Assembly: GCA_022340585.1 (NCBI GenBank)
Contig: JAJDNS010000073.1
Coordinates: 1-64,000, forward strand
Direction of reading: 5' to 3'
Source: Acidobacteriota bacterium
GTDB lineage: Bacteria > Acidobacteriota > Vicinamibacteria > Fen-336
Length of the DNA: 64,000 bases
Both the position numbers and the translations under genes were made by a program. Below are positions 52,729 through 60,495 of this stretch, one piece after another (position 1 is the stretch's first letter; each line of letters begins with the position of its first letter). Under the pieces are notes generated by a model. It ran no database searches. It was not told the origin of the DNA and saw only the letters and a program-made list of their open reading frames with translations.

Positions 52729-55545
52729 GTGAAGAGCGCGCACAGAGACGAGCCAATCGCGATTCGGGGGGCCCGGGTCCACAACCTCAAGGGGATCGAC
52801 TGCGACATTCCCCGCGATCGTCTCGTGGTCATCACCGGACCATCGGGCTCCGGCAAGAGCAGCCTCGCCTTCGACACGATCTATGCCGAAGGGCAGCGGC
52901 GCTTCGTGGAGAGCCTCTCCCCCTGGGCGCGTCAGTTTCTCGAGCAGATGGAGAGACCGGACGTCGAGTCGGTGACCGGTCTGTCGCCCGCCGTTGCCAT
53001 CGAGCAGCGGACCACCGTCGCCCACCCCCGGTCCACCGTCGGGACCGTGACCGAGATCTACGATCACCTGCGCGTCCTCTTTGCCTCCCTCGGCCGCCCG
53101 CACTGCCCACGCTGTGACCACCCGATCGCCCCCCAGAGCGCGGAGCAGATCGCGGAGCGTCTCCTGCAGCAGGCGCGGGGAGCGGTGGCGGTGGTGGCGG
53201 CTCCCGTCGCCCGGGGGCGCAAGGGAGGGTATCGGAAGCAGCTCGCGGCGGCTCGGGAGGCCGGGTTTCTCCGAGCTCGCATCGACGGCGAGGCCGCCCA
53301 CCTGCACGACGCGATCACGCTCAACCCCCGCCGCAACCACCGCATCGACGTGCTGGTCGACCGGCTCGCCCTGCGCGCAGGGGCCGAGGCCCGTCTGCGG
53401 ACGAGCCTGGAGAGGGCCCTCGACCTGGCGGGAGGTGTGGTGCTCGTCTCGATCGAAGGTCGTGGGGAGCGGCTCTACAGCGACAAGCAGGCCTGTGCGA
53501 AGTGCGACGTGTCCGTTCCGCCCCTCAGCCCCCGCTCGTTCTCGTTCAACAGTGCGCAGGGGGCCTGCCCGAGCTGCGACGGCCTCGGGCTCCGCTGGGC
53601 GGTGGACCCGGCCCGGGTGATTCCGGACGAGACCCGGAGCGTTCTCGAGGGGGCCATCCGCCCCTGGCACCGCCATGGCCCCCGTCTCCTCCGGGATGCC
53701 CTCGAGGGTGTCGCCCGGCGCCACGACTTCTCTCTCGAGACTCCGGTCGGCGACCTTCCCCGCCCCGCGCGCGAGGTGCTTCTCCACGGGGACGACGAGG
53801 ACTTCCCCGGGGTCGTTCCCTACCTGCGCCGTCGCATGGAGCGCCTGCTCCATCTCGACCCTTCCCCTTCCGATGAGGAGGGCCACGACGGCGGCGAGGC
53901 GTTCGACGACCTCCGACCGTACCTCACCGAGGTGCCTTGTCGTCCCTGCCGCGGAACGCGGCTGCGCCCGGAGAGCCTCGCGGTGCGGGTGAGCGACCAC
54001 TCGCTGGCGGACCTCGTCCGGCTGCCGTTGGAGCCGGCGCGCGAGGCCCTCGCTGCCCTCGCCTTCGAGGACCGGGAGCGTCCGATCGGCGAACGGCTCG
54101 TGGGAGAGATGCTGGGCCGCCTCGACGTGCTCGTCTCGCTCGGTCTCGGGTATCTGACACTGGACCGTGCCACGACCTCTCTCTCGGGCGGTGAGGCGCA
54201 CCGTCTGCGTCTCGCCACCCAGATCGGGGCGCGGATGCAGGGGCTCCTGTACGTCCTCGACGAGCCGTCGGTGGGACTGCACCAGCGCGACAACGCGCGG
54301 CTCATCGAGACCCTGCGCTCCATCCGCACCGCCGGCAACACGGTGGTGGTGGTCGAGCACGACGAAGAGACCATCCGGGCCGCCGACTGGGTGGTCGACC
54401 TCGGCGAGGGTGCGGGAGCGCGTGGGGGAAGGCTCATGTACGCGGGCCCACCCGACTCCATGGACGGAAGCCTCACCGGCCGCTACCTGCGGGGAGAGCT
54501 CGAGATCCCGGTGCCCGCGAAGCGGCGGGAGTCGAGCCGTTCCATGCGCATCCTCGGCGCTCGGGCCCGGAACCTGCGGGACATCGACGTCACCATTCCC
54601 CTCGGGGTGCTCACGGCGGTGACCGGTGTTTCCGGGGCCGGGAAGTCCACTCTGGTCGAGGAGGTGCTGCACCGGGCTCTCGCCCGCCGGCTCTACCGGG
54701 CGGGCGCCGAGCCGGGGCTGCACCGCACGATCGAGGGCGCCGAGGCCATCGACAAGGTCGTGGCCATCGACCAGAGCCCGATCGGCCGTACCCCCCGCTC
54801 GAACCCCGCCACCTACACCGGGGCCTTCGCCTTCATTCGAGAGATGTTCAGCCTCGTCCCCGAGGCCCGGGCTCGCGGATACCGGCCGGGGCGGTTCTCG
54901 TTCAACGTGAAGGGGGGCCGATGTGAGGCGTGCCAGGGTGATGGCGTCCGCCGTGTGGAGATGCACTTCCTGCCCGACGTCTTCGTGCAATGCGAGTCGT
55001 GCCGGGGGCGTCGCTACAACCGGGAGACTCTCGAGATCCTCTACCACGACCGGAGCATCGCCGACGTGCTCGACATGAGCGTGGACGAGGCGCGTGAGAC
55101 CCTCGCCGCCCACCCCCGCCTCGCCCGAATTCTCGGCACGCTGAAGGAGGTGGGGCTGGGCTACCTGCGTTTGGGCCAGAGCGCCGCGACGCTCTCCGGG
55201 GGCGAGGCGCAGCGCGTGAAGCTGGCGCGCGAGCTGGGCCGACGGGAGACCGGCCGAACCCTCTACCTGCTGGACGAGCCTACGACCGGGCTGCACGTCG
55301 ACGACGTGCGCCGGCTGCTCGAGGTGCTGGGCCGCCTCGTGGACGCCGGCAACACCGTGGTGGTGGTCGAGCACAACCTGGAGGTCATCAAGTGCGCGGA
55401 CCGGGTGATTGACCTCGGTCCCGAGGCCGGCGCCGGCGGGGGCCGGGTGGTTGTGGCGGGTACGCCCGAGGCGGTGGCCCGCTCGCGCCGCAGCCACACC
55501 GCCCGGTACCTCCGTCCCGCCCTCGGCCGCCGCCGCCGGGGTTAG
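52729..55545 (+). CDS. uvrA: excinuclease ABC subunit A
   Basis: UvrA scans for damage and loads UvrB in nucleotide excision repair. The protein has two ABC ATPase modules, each with Walker A (GPSGSGKSSLAFDTIYAEGQRR; GVSGAGKSTLVEEVL), signature (LSGGEAHRLRLATQIG; LSGGEAQRVKLARELG) and Walker B. Zinc fingers are CAKCDVSVPPLSPRSFSFN...CPSC and CEACQGDGVRRVEMHFLPDVFVQCESC. It is 938 residues from a GTG start, normal length. It is divergent from the TPR gene. Confidence 0.98.
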   Translation: MKSAHRDEPIAIRGARVHNLKGIDCDIPRDRLVVITGPSGSGKSSLAFDTIYAEGQRRFVESLSPWARQFLEQMERPDVESVTGLSPAVAIEQRTTVAHPRSTVGTVTEIYDHLRVLFASLGRPHCPRCDHPIAPQSAEQIAERLLQQARGAVAVVAAPVARGRKGGYRKQLAAAREAGFLRARIDGEAAHLHDAITLNPRRNHRIDVLVDRLALRAGAEARLRTSLERALDLAGGVVLVSIEGRGERLYSDKQACAKCDVSVPPLSPRSFSFNSAQGACPSCDGLGLRWAVDPARVIPDETRSVLEGAIRPWHRHGPRLLRDALEGVARRHDFSLETPVGDLPRPAREVLLHGDDEDFPGVVPYLRRRMERLLHLDPSPSDEEGHDGGEAFDDLRPYLTEVPCRPCRGTRLRPESLAVRVSDHSLADLVRLPLEPAREALAALAFEDRERPIGERLVGEMLGRLDVLVSLGLGYLTLDRATTSLSGGEAHRLRLATQIGARMQGLLYVLDEPSVGLHQRDNARLIETLRSIRTAGNTVVVVEHDEETIRAADWVVDLGEGAGARGGRLMYAGPPDSMDGSLTGRYLRGELEIPVPAKRRESSRSMRILGARARNLRDIDVTIPLGVLTAVTGVSGAGKSTLVEEVLHRALARRLYRAGAEPGLHRTIEGAEAIDKVVAIDQSPIGRTPRSNPATYTGAFAFIREMFSLVPEARARGYRPGRFSFNVKGGRCEACQGDGVRRVEMHFLPDVFVQCESCRGRRYNRETLEILYHDRSIADVLDMSVDEARETLAAHPRLARILGTLKEVGLGYLRLGQSAATLSGGEAQRVKLARELGRRETGRTLYLLDEPTTGLHVDDVRRLLEVLGRLVDAGNTVVVVEHNLEVIKCADRVIDLGPEAGAGGGRVVVAGTPEAVARSRRSHTARYLRPALGRRRRG

Positions 55546-55669
55546 GGCCGCAGCCGATGTGGTCCCGGAGCCACGGACGAGACGAAAGCTGTGGTCCGGG
55601 GGCCACGCCCCGCGCCCCCGTCCCGTGATCCAAACTGAAGCAGGAGAGGGACTTGAGGCCACCCTCCGG

Positions 55670-55686
55670 TTGGCACCACCCTTGCT
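55670..55686 (+). promoter_or_regulatory. sigma-54 type (-24/-12) promoter upstream of lpxC
   Basis: TTGGCACCACCCTTGCT has the GG at 55672-55673 and the GC at 55684-55685 with the required 10 bases between, and matches the consensus TTGGCAC-N5-TTGCT. It lies 35 bases before the lpxC start. The rest of 55546-55720 shows no gene. Confidence 0.75.
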
Positions 55687-55720
55687 TTAGCGCCGGCGGT
55701 CGTCGCTTCTTGGGAGCTGC

Positions 55721-56632
55721 ATGGGCTACAGACGAACGCTGAGACGCGAAGTGGCGTGCACAGGCATCGGTCTTCATTCTGGCCGTGCGGTCCACCTGCG
55801 TCTTCGCCCCGCTCCTGCCGAGCACGGGATCCGCTTCCTGCGGGCGGACGTGGGGGTCGAGATCCCGGCGACGCTGCAGTACCTGGGCGGTCAGGACCAC
55901 GCCACGACCCTGACCCGTGACGGAGTCTCCATCGGTACGATCGAGCACCTCCTGGCTGCGCTCGGCGGCCTCGGCATCGACGACGTCCTCGTCGAGGTTG
56001 ACGGACCCGAGGTCCCGGTTCTCGACGGAAGCGCCGCGCCCTTCGTGATGCTGCTCCACGAGGCGGGTCTTCGCCCCCTGGCCGTGCCCCGCCTCCACGT
56101 GAAGGTCCTGGAGCCCGTCGAAGTGGTGCGGGGAGCCAAGAGCGTGCGCCTGCTCCCCGCCGACCACTTCGAGGTAGCCTACTCGATCGGCTTCGACCAT
56201 CCCCTCCTGCGCCATCAATCCTTCGCCTTGCGGGTGACCCCCCGAGCCTTCACCGACGCCATATCGTCCGCCCGCACGTTCGGCTTCCTTCGTGACGTCG
56301 AGATGCTGCGCAAGAGCGGGCTCGCCCTCGGCGGCAGCCTGGAGAACGCGGTGGTCATTGGTGAGACCGGTGTCCTGAACAACAAGCTCCGATTCGCCGA
56401 CGAGTTCGTGCGGCACAAGATCCTGGACGCCGTCGGTGATCTCACGCTTCTCGCCCACCCGCTCGTCGGTCGCCTGGAGGCGACCCGGGCCGGCCACGCG
56501 CTGCACGCCGAGGTGGCCCAGAAGCTCCTCTCGATCCCCACCGCCTGGGAGCTCGTGCCTCGTCCCGGCATCCCCACGCTGGAAGCGGTGGCTCGGGCGC
56601 CCGAGCCCCGGCTGCAGCCCGCGGAAGCGTAG
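55721..56632 (+). CDS. lpxC: UDP-3-O-acyl-N-acetylglucosamine deacetylase
   Basis: LpxC performs the committed step of lipid A synthesis. The 303-residue protein begins RTLRREVACTGIGLHSGRAV. The zinc ligands are visible as His76 (GTIEHLLAAL), His232 and Asp236 (EFVRHKILDAVGD), and the catalytic His259 lies in RAGHALHAE. It is complete. A GGGAG ribosome binding site precedes the ATG. It stands alone on plus, behind uvrA, and ends almost against the convergent DUF1573 gene with only one base between them. Confidence 0.97.
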   Translation: MGYRRTLRREVACTGIGLHSGRAVHLRLRPAPAEHGIRFLRADVGVEIPATLQYLGGQDHATTLTRDGVSIGTIEHLLAALGGLGIDDVLVEVDGPEVPVLDGSAAPFVMLLHEAGLRPLAVPRLHVKVLEPVEVVRGAKSVRLLPADHFEVAYSIGFDHPLLRHQSFALRVTPRAFTDAISSARTFGFLRDVEMLRKSGLALGGSLENAVVIGETGVLNNKLRFADEFVRHKILDAVGDLTLLAHPLVGRLEATRAGHALHAEVAQKLLSIPTAWELVPRPGIPTLEAVARAPEPRLQPAEA

Positions 56633-56633
56633 C

Positions 56634-57029
56634 CTACCGCGTCTTCGTGACGACGGTGGCGCGCAGACGAATCTTCAGCGTCGGCGTCTTCGAGTCGTTC
56701 GATTGGACCAGCACCTCGTGCTCGATGGTGCCCGAGGCGGTCCGGGTCTCGACCGTGACCCGCAGCGGAGTCGACTCCCCGGGGGCGAGAGTCGAAACCT
56801 CGGTTGCTGCCGCAGTGCAGCCGCAAGACTTCGAGATGCGCTCGATGACGAGCGCCTCGTCCCCGAGGTTGCGGAGGCGGAACTCCTTGCGCAACGTCCG
56901 ATCGGGGAGCACCTTGCCGAAGTCGAAGCTCTCCGGCTCGACGCGGATGCGCGGTCCCCGGGCTTCCTCGCCGAGCACCGTCGTCGCCAACACCAGGGCG
57001 ACGGCGAGCAGGACCCCGCGGCCCCTCAT
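56634..57029 (-). CDS. exported DUF1573-family protein
   Basis: The 131 residues start with a signal peptide (GVLLAVALVLATTVLG) and form one DUF1573 domain: VEPESFDFGKVLPDRTLRKEFRLRNLGDEALVIERISKSCGCTAA, an Ig-like beta sandwich with a conserved CGC that often appears in envelope proteins. Function of the family is not defined. It is the last gene of an overlapping set with the unknown protein, STAS protein and ECF sigma factor. Confidence 0.87.
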   Translation of the reverse strand: MRGRGVLLAVALVLATTVLGEEARGPRIRVEPESFDFGKVLPDRTLRKEFRLRNLGDEALVIERISKSCGCTAAATEVSTLAPGESTPLRVTVETRTASGTIEHEVLVQSNDSKTPTLKIRLRATVVTKTR

Positions 57030-57331
57030 CGAGCGCCTCCGGCGGAGCGTCTCCGTCCCTTCTTCTTCGGGGCGGTCAGGCGCCTCATGTAGGCGTCTAG
57101 CATCTCATTCTCATACGTCACGGAGTTGAGGAAGAGGCTCTCGATGAGATACCGCCTTCGATCCTCTTCACTCATCTGATCCACGAGCCCTTCGATCTCG
57201 CGCATCATGTCCTCGAAGGACACCTTGAGCTGGAGCCGGAGGGTGACCTCGCGGTAGAGGGCCTCCAGCACGCCGAGGAGGTCGCCGTCGAGGGACAGTT
57301 CGTAGCCGGTAGACAAGCGTGCCCGACTCAT
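57026..57331 (-). CDS. hypothetical helical protein in sigma/STAS cassette
   Basis: The 101-residue product (ATG overlapping the STAS stop, ATGA) has no signal peptide. It is acidic and helical through most of its length (LLGVLEALYREVTLRLQLKVSFEDMMREIEGLVDQMSEEDRRRYLIESLFLNSVTYENEMLDAYMRRL) and ends in a Lys/Arg-rich tail (KKKGRRRS). I recognise no family. Its coupling to the STAS and sigma genes suggests a regulatory partner; that is inference only. Confidence 0.75.
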   Translation of the reverse strand: MSRARLSTGYELSLDGDLLGVLEALYREVTLRLQLKVSFEDMMREIEGLVDQMSEEDRRRYLIESLFLNSVTYENEMLDAYMRRLTAPKKKGRRRSAGGAR

Positions 57332-57684
57332 TGTCCTGCTTCCTGGGACGCGAAGGCGGTGAGGGCCTCGTCCTCGTCACGGTGCAACGGGACGATCTTG
57401 TGGACCCCGGTCATGGAGATCATCGTCTCCACGCGCGGCTGGAGCCCGGAGAGTCGCAGGGCCCCCCCCTTCTCCTGGAGCAGCCGGTGGATGTCCATGA
57501 GGCAGCCGATGGACGCGCTGTCGAGGTAGCCCACGCCCTGCAGGTCGATCACGACCTTGCGGGCGCCGCCCTCGACCCTCTGCTGGACTTCGGAGAAGAA
57601 GGCCGACAAGACCGGATACGTCAGCTTGGCTTCCTTGACGCGGACGACGGTCACGTCGCCACGCGTGTCGAACGCGAGTTCCAT
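57328..57684 (-). CDS. STAS-domain anti-sigma-factor antagonist
   Basis: One STAS domain of 118 residues, with the serine segment VGYLDSASIGCLMDIH near residue 58. Domain length and motif fit the SpoIIAA/RsbV type. The ATG at 57684 overlaps the ECF sigma stop by one base (TGATG). Such antagonists usually counter an RsbW kinase that controls a sigma-B-type factor; being directly coupled to an ECF sigma with no anti-sigma gene is unusual. Confidence 0.9.
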   Translation of the reverse strand: MELAFDTRGDVTVVRVKEAKLTYPVLSAFFSEVQQRVEGGARKVVIDLQGVGYLDSASIGCLMDIHRLLQEKGGALRLSGLQPRVETMISMTGVHKIVPLHRDEDEALTAFASQEAGQ

Positions 57685-58361
57685 CACCTCACCTCCCGTC
57701 GGCCGGCGCCTGCGCGTCCCCGGGGGTGCCGACCCGGCTGCTGTGCGCGGAGAAGGAGCCGGCCCAGCTCCTCCCGTCCCCGGTTGATCCGACTCTTCAC
57801 CGTGCCCTCGGGAAGGGAGAGCCGGGTTGCCATCTCATGGTAGGTCAGCCCCTGGAGATCACGGAGGATCACCGCCTCCCGCAGCTTCTCGGGAAGCTGT
57901 TCGAGCCCCCGCCGCATGAGGCTCCGACGGTCCTGGTCCTCGAGGGCGCGATAGGGGTTTCCGTACGACGCGGGCGCGAGGTCGAAGGCAAGGGCATCCT
58001 CGACCAGCACCTCCTTCTCGCGCTTGCTCGCCCGGTAGTGGTCGATGCAGTAGTTGCGGGAGACGCTGGACAGCCAGGTGCTGAAGTCGGCGTCACGGTT
58101 GAACTTGTCCAGGCTCTTGAAGACCTTGAGGAAGATCTCCTGGGTCAGGTCCTCGGCCTCGTCGAACTTGCCTGTGAACTTGTAGGCAATGTGGAAGACC
58201 CTGCGCCGGAAGCGCACGACCACCATCTCCCACGCCGCGTTGTCCTTCCGCAGGCATCGCTCGATGAGCTCCGCGTCGGAAGGGGAGATCTTCCCCTCGT
58301 GCAAAGGCCTCGTTCCTGCGGCACGGTTGTTTTCCGCGACTGCCGCCGGAACAAAGATCAT
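57684..58361 (-). CDS. ECF-type RNA polymerase sigma factor
   Basis: The 225-residue protein has an ECF sigma-2 region (AWEMVVVRFRRRVFHIAYKFTGKFDEAEDLTQEIFLKVFKSLDKFNRDADFSTWL) and a sigma-4 region (LEQLPEKLREAVILRDLQGLTYHEMATRLSLPEGTVKSRINRGREEL). It should direct RNA polymerase to a small regulon. No anti-sigma factor with transmembrane segment follows; the coupled next gene is a STAS protein. The C-terminal tail is Arg-rich (GRHPRGRAGAGRREVR). Confidence 0.93.
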   Translation of the reverse strand: MIFVPAAVAENNRAAGTRPLHEGKISPSDAELIERCLRKDNAAWEMVVVRFRRRVFHIAYKFTGKFDEAEDLTQEIFLKVFKSLDKFNRDADFSTWLSSVSRNYCIDHYRASKREKEVLVEDALAFDLAPASYGNPYRALEDQDRRSLMRRGLEQLPEKLREAVILRDLQGLTYHEMATRLSLPEGTVKSRINRGREELGRLLLRAQQPGRHPRGRAGAGRREVR

Positions 58362-58398
58362 AGAGGCTCCTCGCCCGGCGGGTCAATCAGCGCCGGGA

Positions 58399-59337
58399 TC
58401 ACTCGAGGTCGGGGCGTCCCGCAGCCGTCCAGGCCGTGTACCAGTAGCTCCCGGCGTCCTCGGCGGCGTGGGAGAGCCGCTCTCGCAGGATGGGCCCCGC
58501 GCGGCGGGCGAAGTCGTCGAAGAAGAACTCGTCGTATCCCTGCTTGCCACGCCGGGCCAGTGCGTCGAGATAGAGGATGTTGTCGACCCAGACGTAGGAC
58601 TCGAGCATGATGGAGAAGACGTACTCCCGGGGATGGTCCAGAAAGTTGGCGGCGTCGGCGTCGAGCTTCAGATCCTTGCCCATCGCCTGGGGCAGCCTCT
58701 CGGTGAGGCGCAGCCACAGGCCGTGCTGACCCGTTTCCTGCCCGTCGAAGTTCCGGGTCAGGCTCAGCGGGCTGTTCAGGTCCACTATGAGGCCGGCCAG
58801 GAAGTCCGACTCGCCGAGGATCCGGGTCTTGTCTCCCGCGCGGTAGGCCTCGAGAAGTCGGTCGTACGACTCGTAGACGAGCCAGGGAAGCCGGCCGACC
58901 TTCTCCGCTTCCTCGCCGAACTTCGCTTTGAGGGCCGCTTCCGAGCGGGGTAGCCCCTCGAAGGGGAAGGGCAGCAGCTGATCCACGAGAAACCGCCGAT
59001 CCGGCCCCCGCTCGGGGAACACGGGCTCGAGGGCCTGGGAGGGCATCTCCTCCCGGTGGTTCTCGTAGAACTTCTTGATCTGCTTCGGAAGAGCGTCGAT
59101 GGCCTCCCGTACCACCACGCGGTGGGCCAGCTCCCGGAGCTCGAGGCGGTCGCTGTCCGGCCCGCTCCTCCCTCCGCCAGGGGGCTGGGCGTCGGCGGGG
59201 CGGGCTCCGATCGTTCCCCCCACCAACAAGACGGCGGCGAGAGCCGCGATCGTCCCCCGGCCGAGGACACGGTTGCCACCAGGAGTTCGTGGCCCGGGCC
59301 AAGGCAGCCGGCCGCAGGCCGGTTCGGTCCTCTTCAT
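58399..59337 (-). CDS. exported S1/P1-nuclease/phospholipase C-like protein, probable pseudoenzyme
   Basis: An exported 312-residue protein: ATG at 59337 (GAGGA site upstream), hydrophobic signal (GTIAALAAVLLVGGTIGA), then a helical domain. Order and spacing match bacterial zinc-dependent S1/P1-type hydrolases: ELAHRVVVREAIDALP, ALKAKFGEEAEKVGRLPWLVYESYDRLLEAYRAGD, and NFDGQETGQHGLWLRL. Where active members have an H..D.H.PLH metal-binding run before NYDGQ.TG, this protein has IVDLNSPLSLTRNFDGQETG: the Asp remains but His positions are Asn, Ser and non-polar. A catalytic role is therefore unlikely. It lies between comF and the ECF sigma factor. Confidence 0.7.
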   Translation of the reverse strand: MKRTEPACGRLPWPGPRTPGGNRVLGRGTIAALAAVLLVGGTIGARPADAQPPGGGRSGPDSDRLELRELAHRVVVREAIDALPKQIKKFYENHREEMPSQALEPVFPERGPDRRFLVDQLLPFPFEGLPRSEAALKAKFGEEAEKVGRLPWLVYESYDRLLEAYRAGDKTRILGESDFLAGLIVDLNSPLSLTRNFDGQETGQHGLWLRLTERLPQAMGKDLKLDADAANFLDHPREYVFSIMLESYVWVDNILYLDALARRGKQGYDEFFFDDFARRAGPILRERLSHAAEDAGSYWYTAWTAAGRPDLE

Positions 59338-59374
59338 GTCGACATCCTCCCCTGGCAACGCGCCCCCATGTCGG

Positions 59375-60112
59375 CTACACGACTCGTGCCGCGGAGAGCA
59401 ATCGCACCTCGTCGGCCCCGGCGTCCCGGAGCGCTCGTGCACAGGCGTAGGCGGTGGCCCCGGTGGTGAACACGTCGTCGACCAGGGTCACGACGTGGCC
59501 GGCGACGAGGCCGCGTCGCCGGACCGCGAAGGCCGCGTCCACGTTGCGCCGCCGCGCCGCCGCCGAGAGGCCAGCCTGTGGTGCGGTGTCCTTGCGGCGC
59601 ACCAGAGCCCGGTCTCCACACGGCCTTCCCGTGCGACGCCCCAGCTCCCGGGCGATGAGCGCCGCCTGATTGAAACCGCGCTCCCGCAGCCGGCGTGGGT
59701 GCAGCGGAACCGGAACGAGAACGTCGCTGCTGGCCACGAGATTCCGGGTGGGCTCGTCCTCGAGCAGCGCTTCCGCCAGCCGACCGGCCACACGCCGCCG
59801 GCCCCGGTACTTGAGCTCGTGGATGACCGCGCGGAGCGAACCCTCGTAGGGTCCGAGGCTGACTCCGGCCGCAAAAGGCTGACGACCGCGGCGGCAGCGA
59901 CCGCATGTGGGTCGTCCCGGCGGTCGGGGCAGCCCGCACAGGCAGGCCGGGCCCCTGTGCCGTGGCAGTGCTCGCCAGCACGAGCGGCAGAGGGGGCCCC
60001 GTGTGGGTTGGGCCAGCAGGCGGCCGCAGCAGGCGCAGGCCGACGGGAAGACGACGGTCAGTACCGGCTCGACCAGTCGTCGAGCGGTGGCAGCGGCGGC
60101 GGAGAAGCTCAT
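59375..60112 (-). CDS. comF: ComF-family phosphoribosyltransferase-like protein
   Basis: The 245-residue protein has N-terminal zinc-finger-like Cys pairs (CACCGRLL, CRSCW, CLCGL, CGRC) and a C-terminal PRTase-type fold (LVPVPLHPRRLRERGFNQAALIARELGRRTG ... VVTLVDDVFTTGATAYACARALRDAGA), with the VTLVDDVFTTGAT PRPP loop. ComF is linked to DNA uptake competence, though the role of the PRTase site is unsettled. An ATG at 60112 is preferred over GTG at 60118. Confidence 0.93.
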   Translation of the reverse strand: MSFSAAAATARRLVEPVLTVVFPSACACCGRLLAQPTRGPLCRSCWRALPRHRGPACLCGLPRPPGRPTCGRCRRGRQPFAAGVSLGPYEGSLRAVIHELKYRGRRRVAGRLAEALLEDEPTRNLVASSDVLVPVPLHPRRLRERGFNQAALIARELGRRTGRPCGDRALVRRKDTAPQAGLSAAARRRNVDAAFAVRRRGLVAGHVVTLVDDVFTTGATAYACARALRDAGADEVRLLSAARVV

Positions 60113-60125
60113 TGGCACCGGGGGC

Positions 60126-60479
60126 TCAGAGTTGTCCGAGCTCCTGCTTCTCCTGGCAGCTGATGCACAGCGTGGCCCAGGGCACGGCCTGGAGACGCTT
60201 GAGATTCAGGGTGTCCTCGCACGAGGCGCAGACGCCATAGCGACGACTCTCGATTCGGGAGAGCGCGTCGTCCACCTGCTGCAGGAGCCTGCGTTCGGAG
60301 TTCGACAGGCTGAACAGGAACTCCTTGGTGTAGGAGTTCGCGGCCTTGTCGGCGATGTCCTGCGACGGCTCCCCGTCGGCCTCCATCCCGTAGCTCTTGT
60401 TCTTCGTGAAGGTTTCGAGGATCTCCTGCTTCTTCGTGAGCAGCCTCTCCTGAAACAGCTTCATCTTCTTTCGATCCAT
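60126..60479 (-). CDS. DksA/TraR-type zinc-finger transcription factor
   Basis: The 117-residue protein has a helical hairpin (LFQERLLTKKQEILETFTKNKSYGM), a DIADKAANSYTKEFLFSLSNSERRLLQQVDDALSRIESRRYG stretch and a four-cysteine zinc finger (CASC and CISC). This is the DksA layout, with the coiled coil that enters the RNA polymerase secondary channel. The coiled-coil acidic tip residues (DxxDxA in E. coli) are represented by DIADKA. It is part of the same strand series as the sigma-54 activator. Confidence 0.92.
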   Translation of the reverse strand: MDRKKMKLFQERLLTKKQEILETFTKNKSYGMEADGEPSQDIADKAANSYTKEFLFSLSNSERRLLQQVDDALSRIESRRYGVCASCEDTLNLKRLQAVPWATLCISCQEKQELGQL

Positions 60480-60495
60480 GTGCCGTCCTTTCCCC

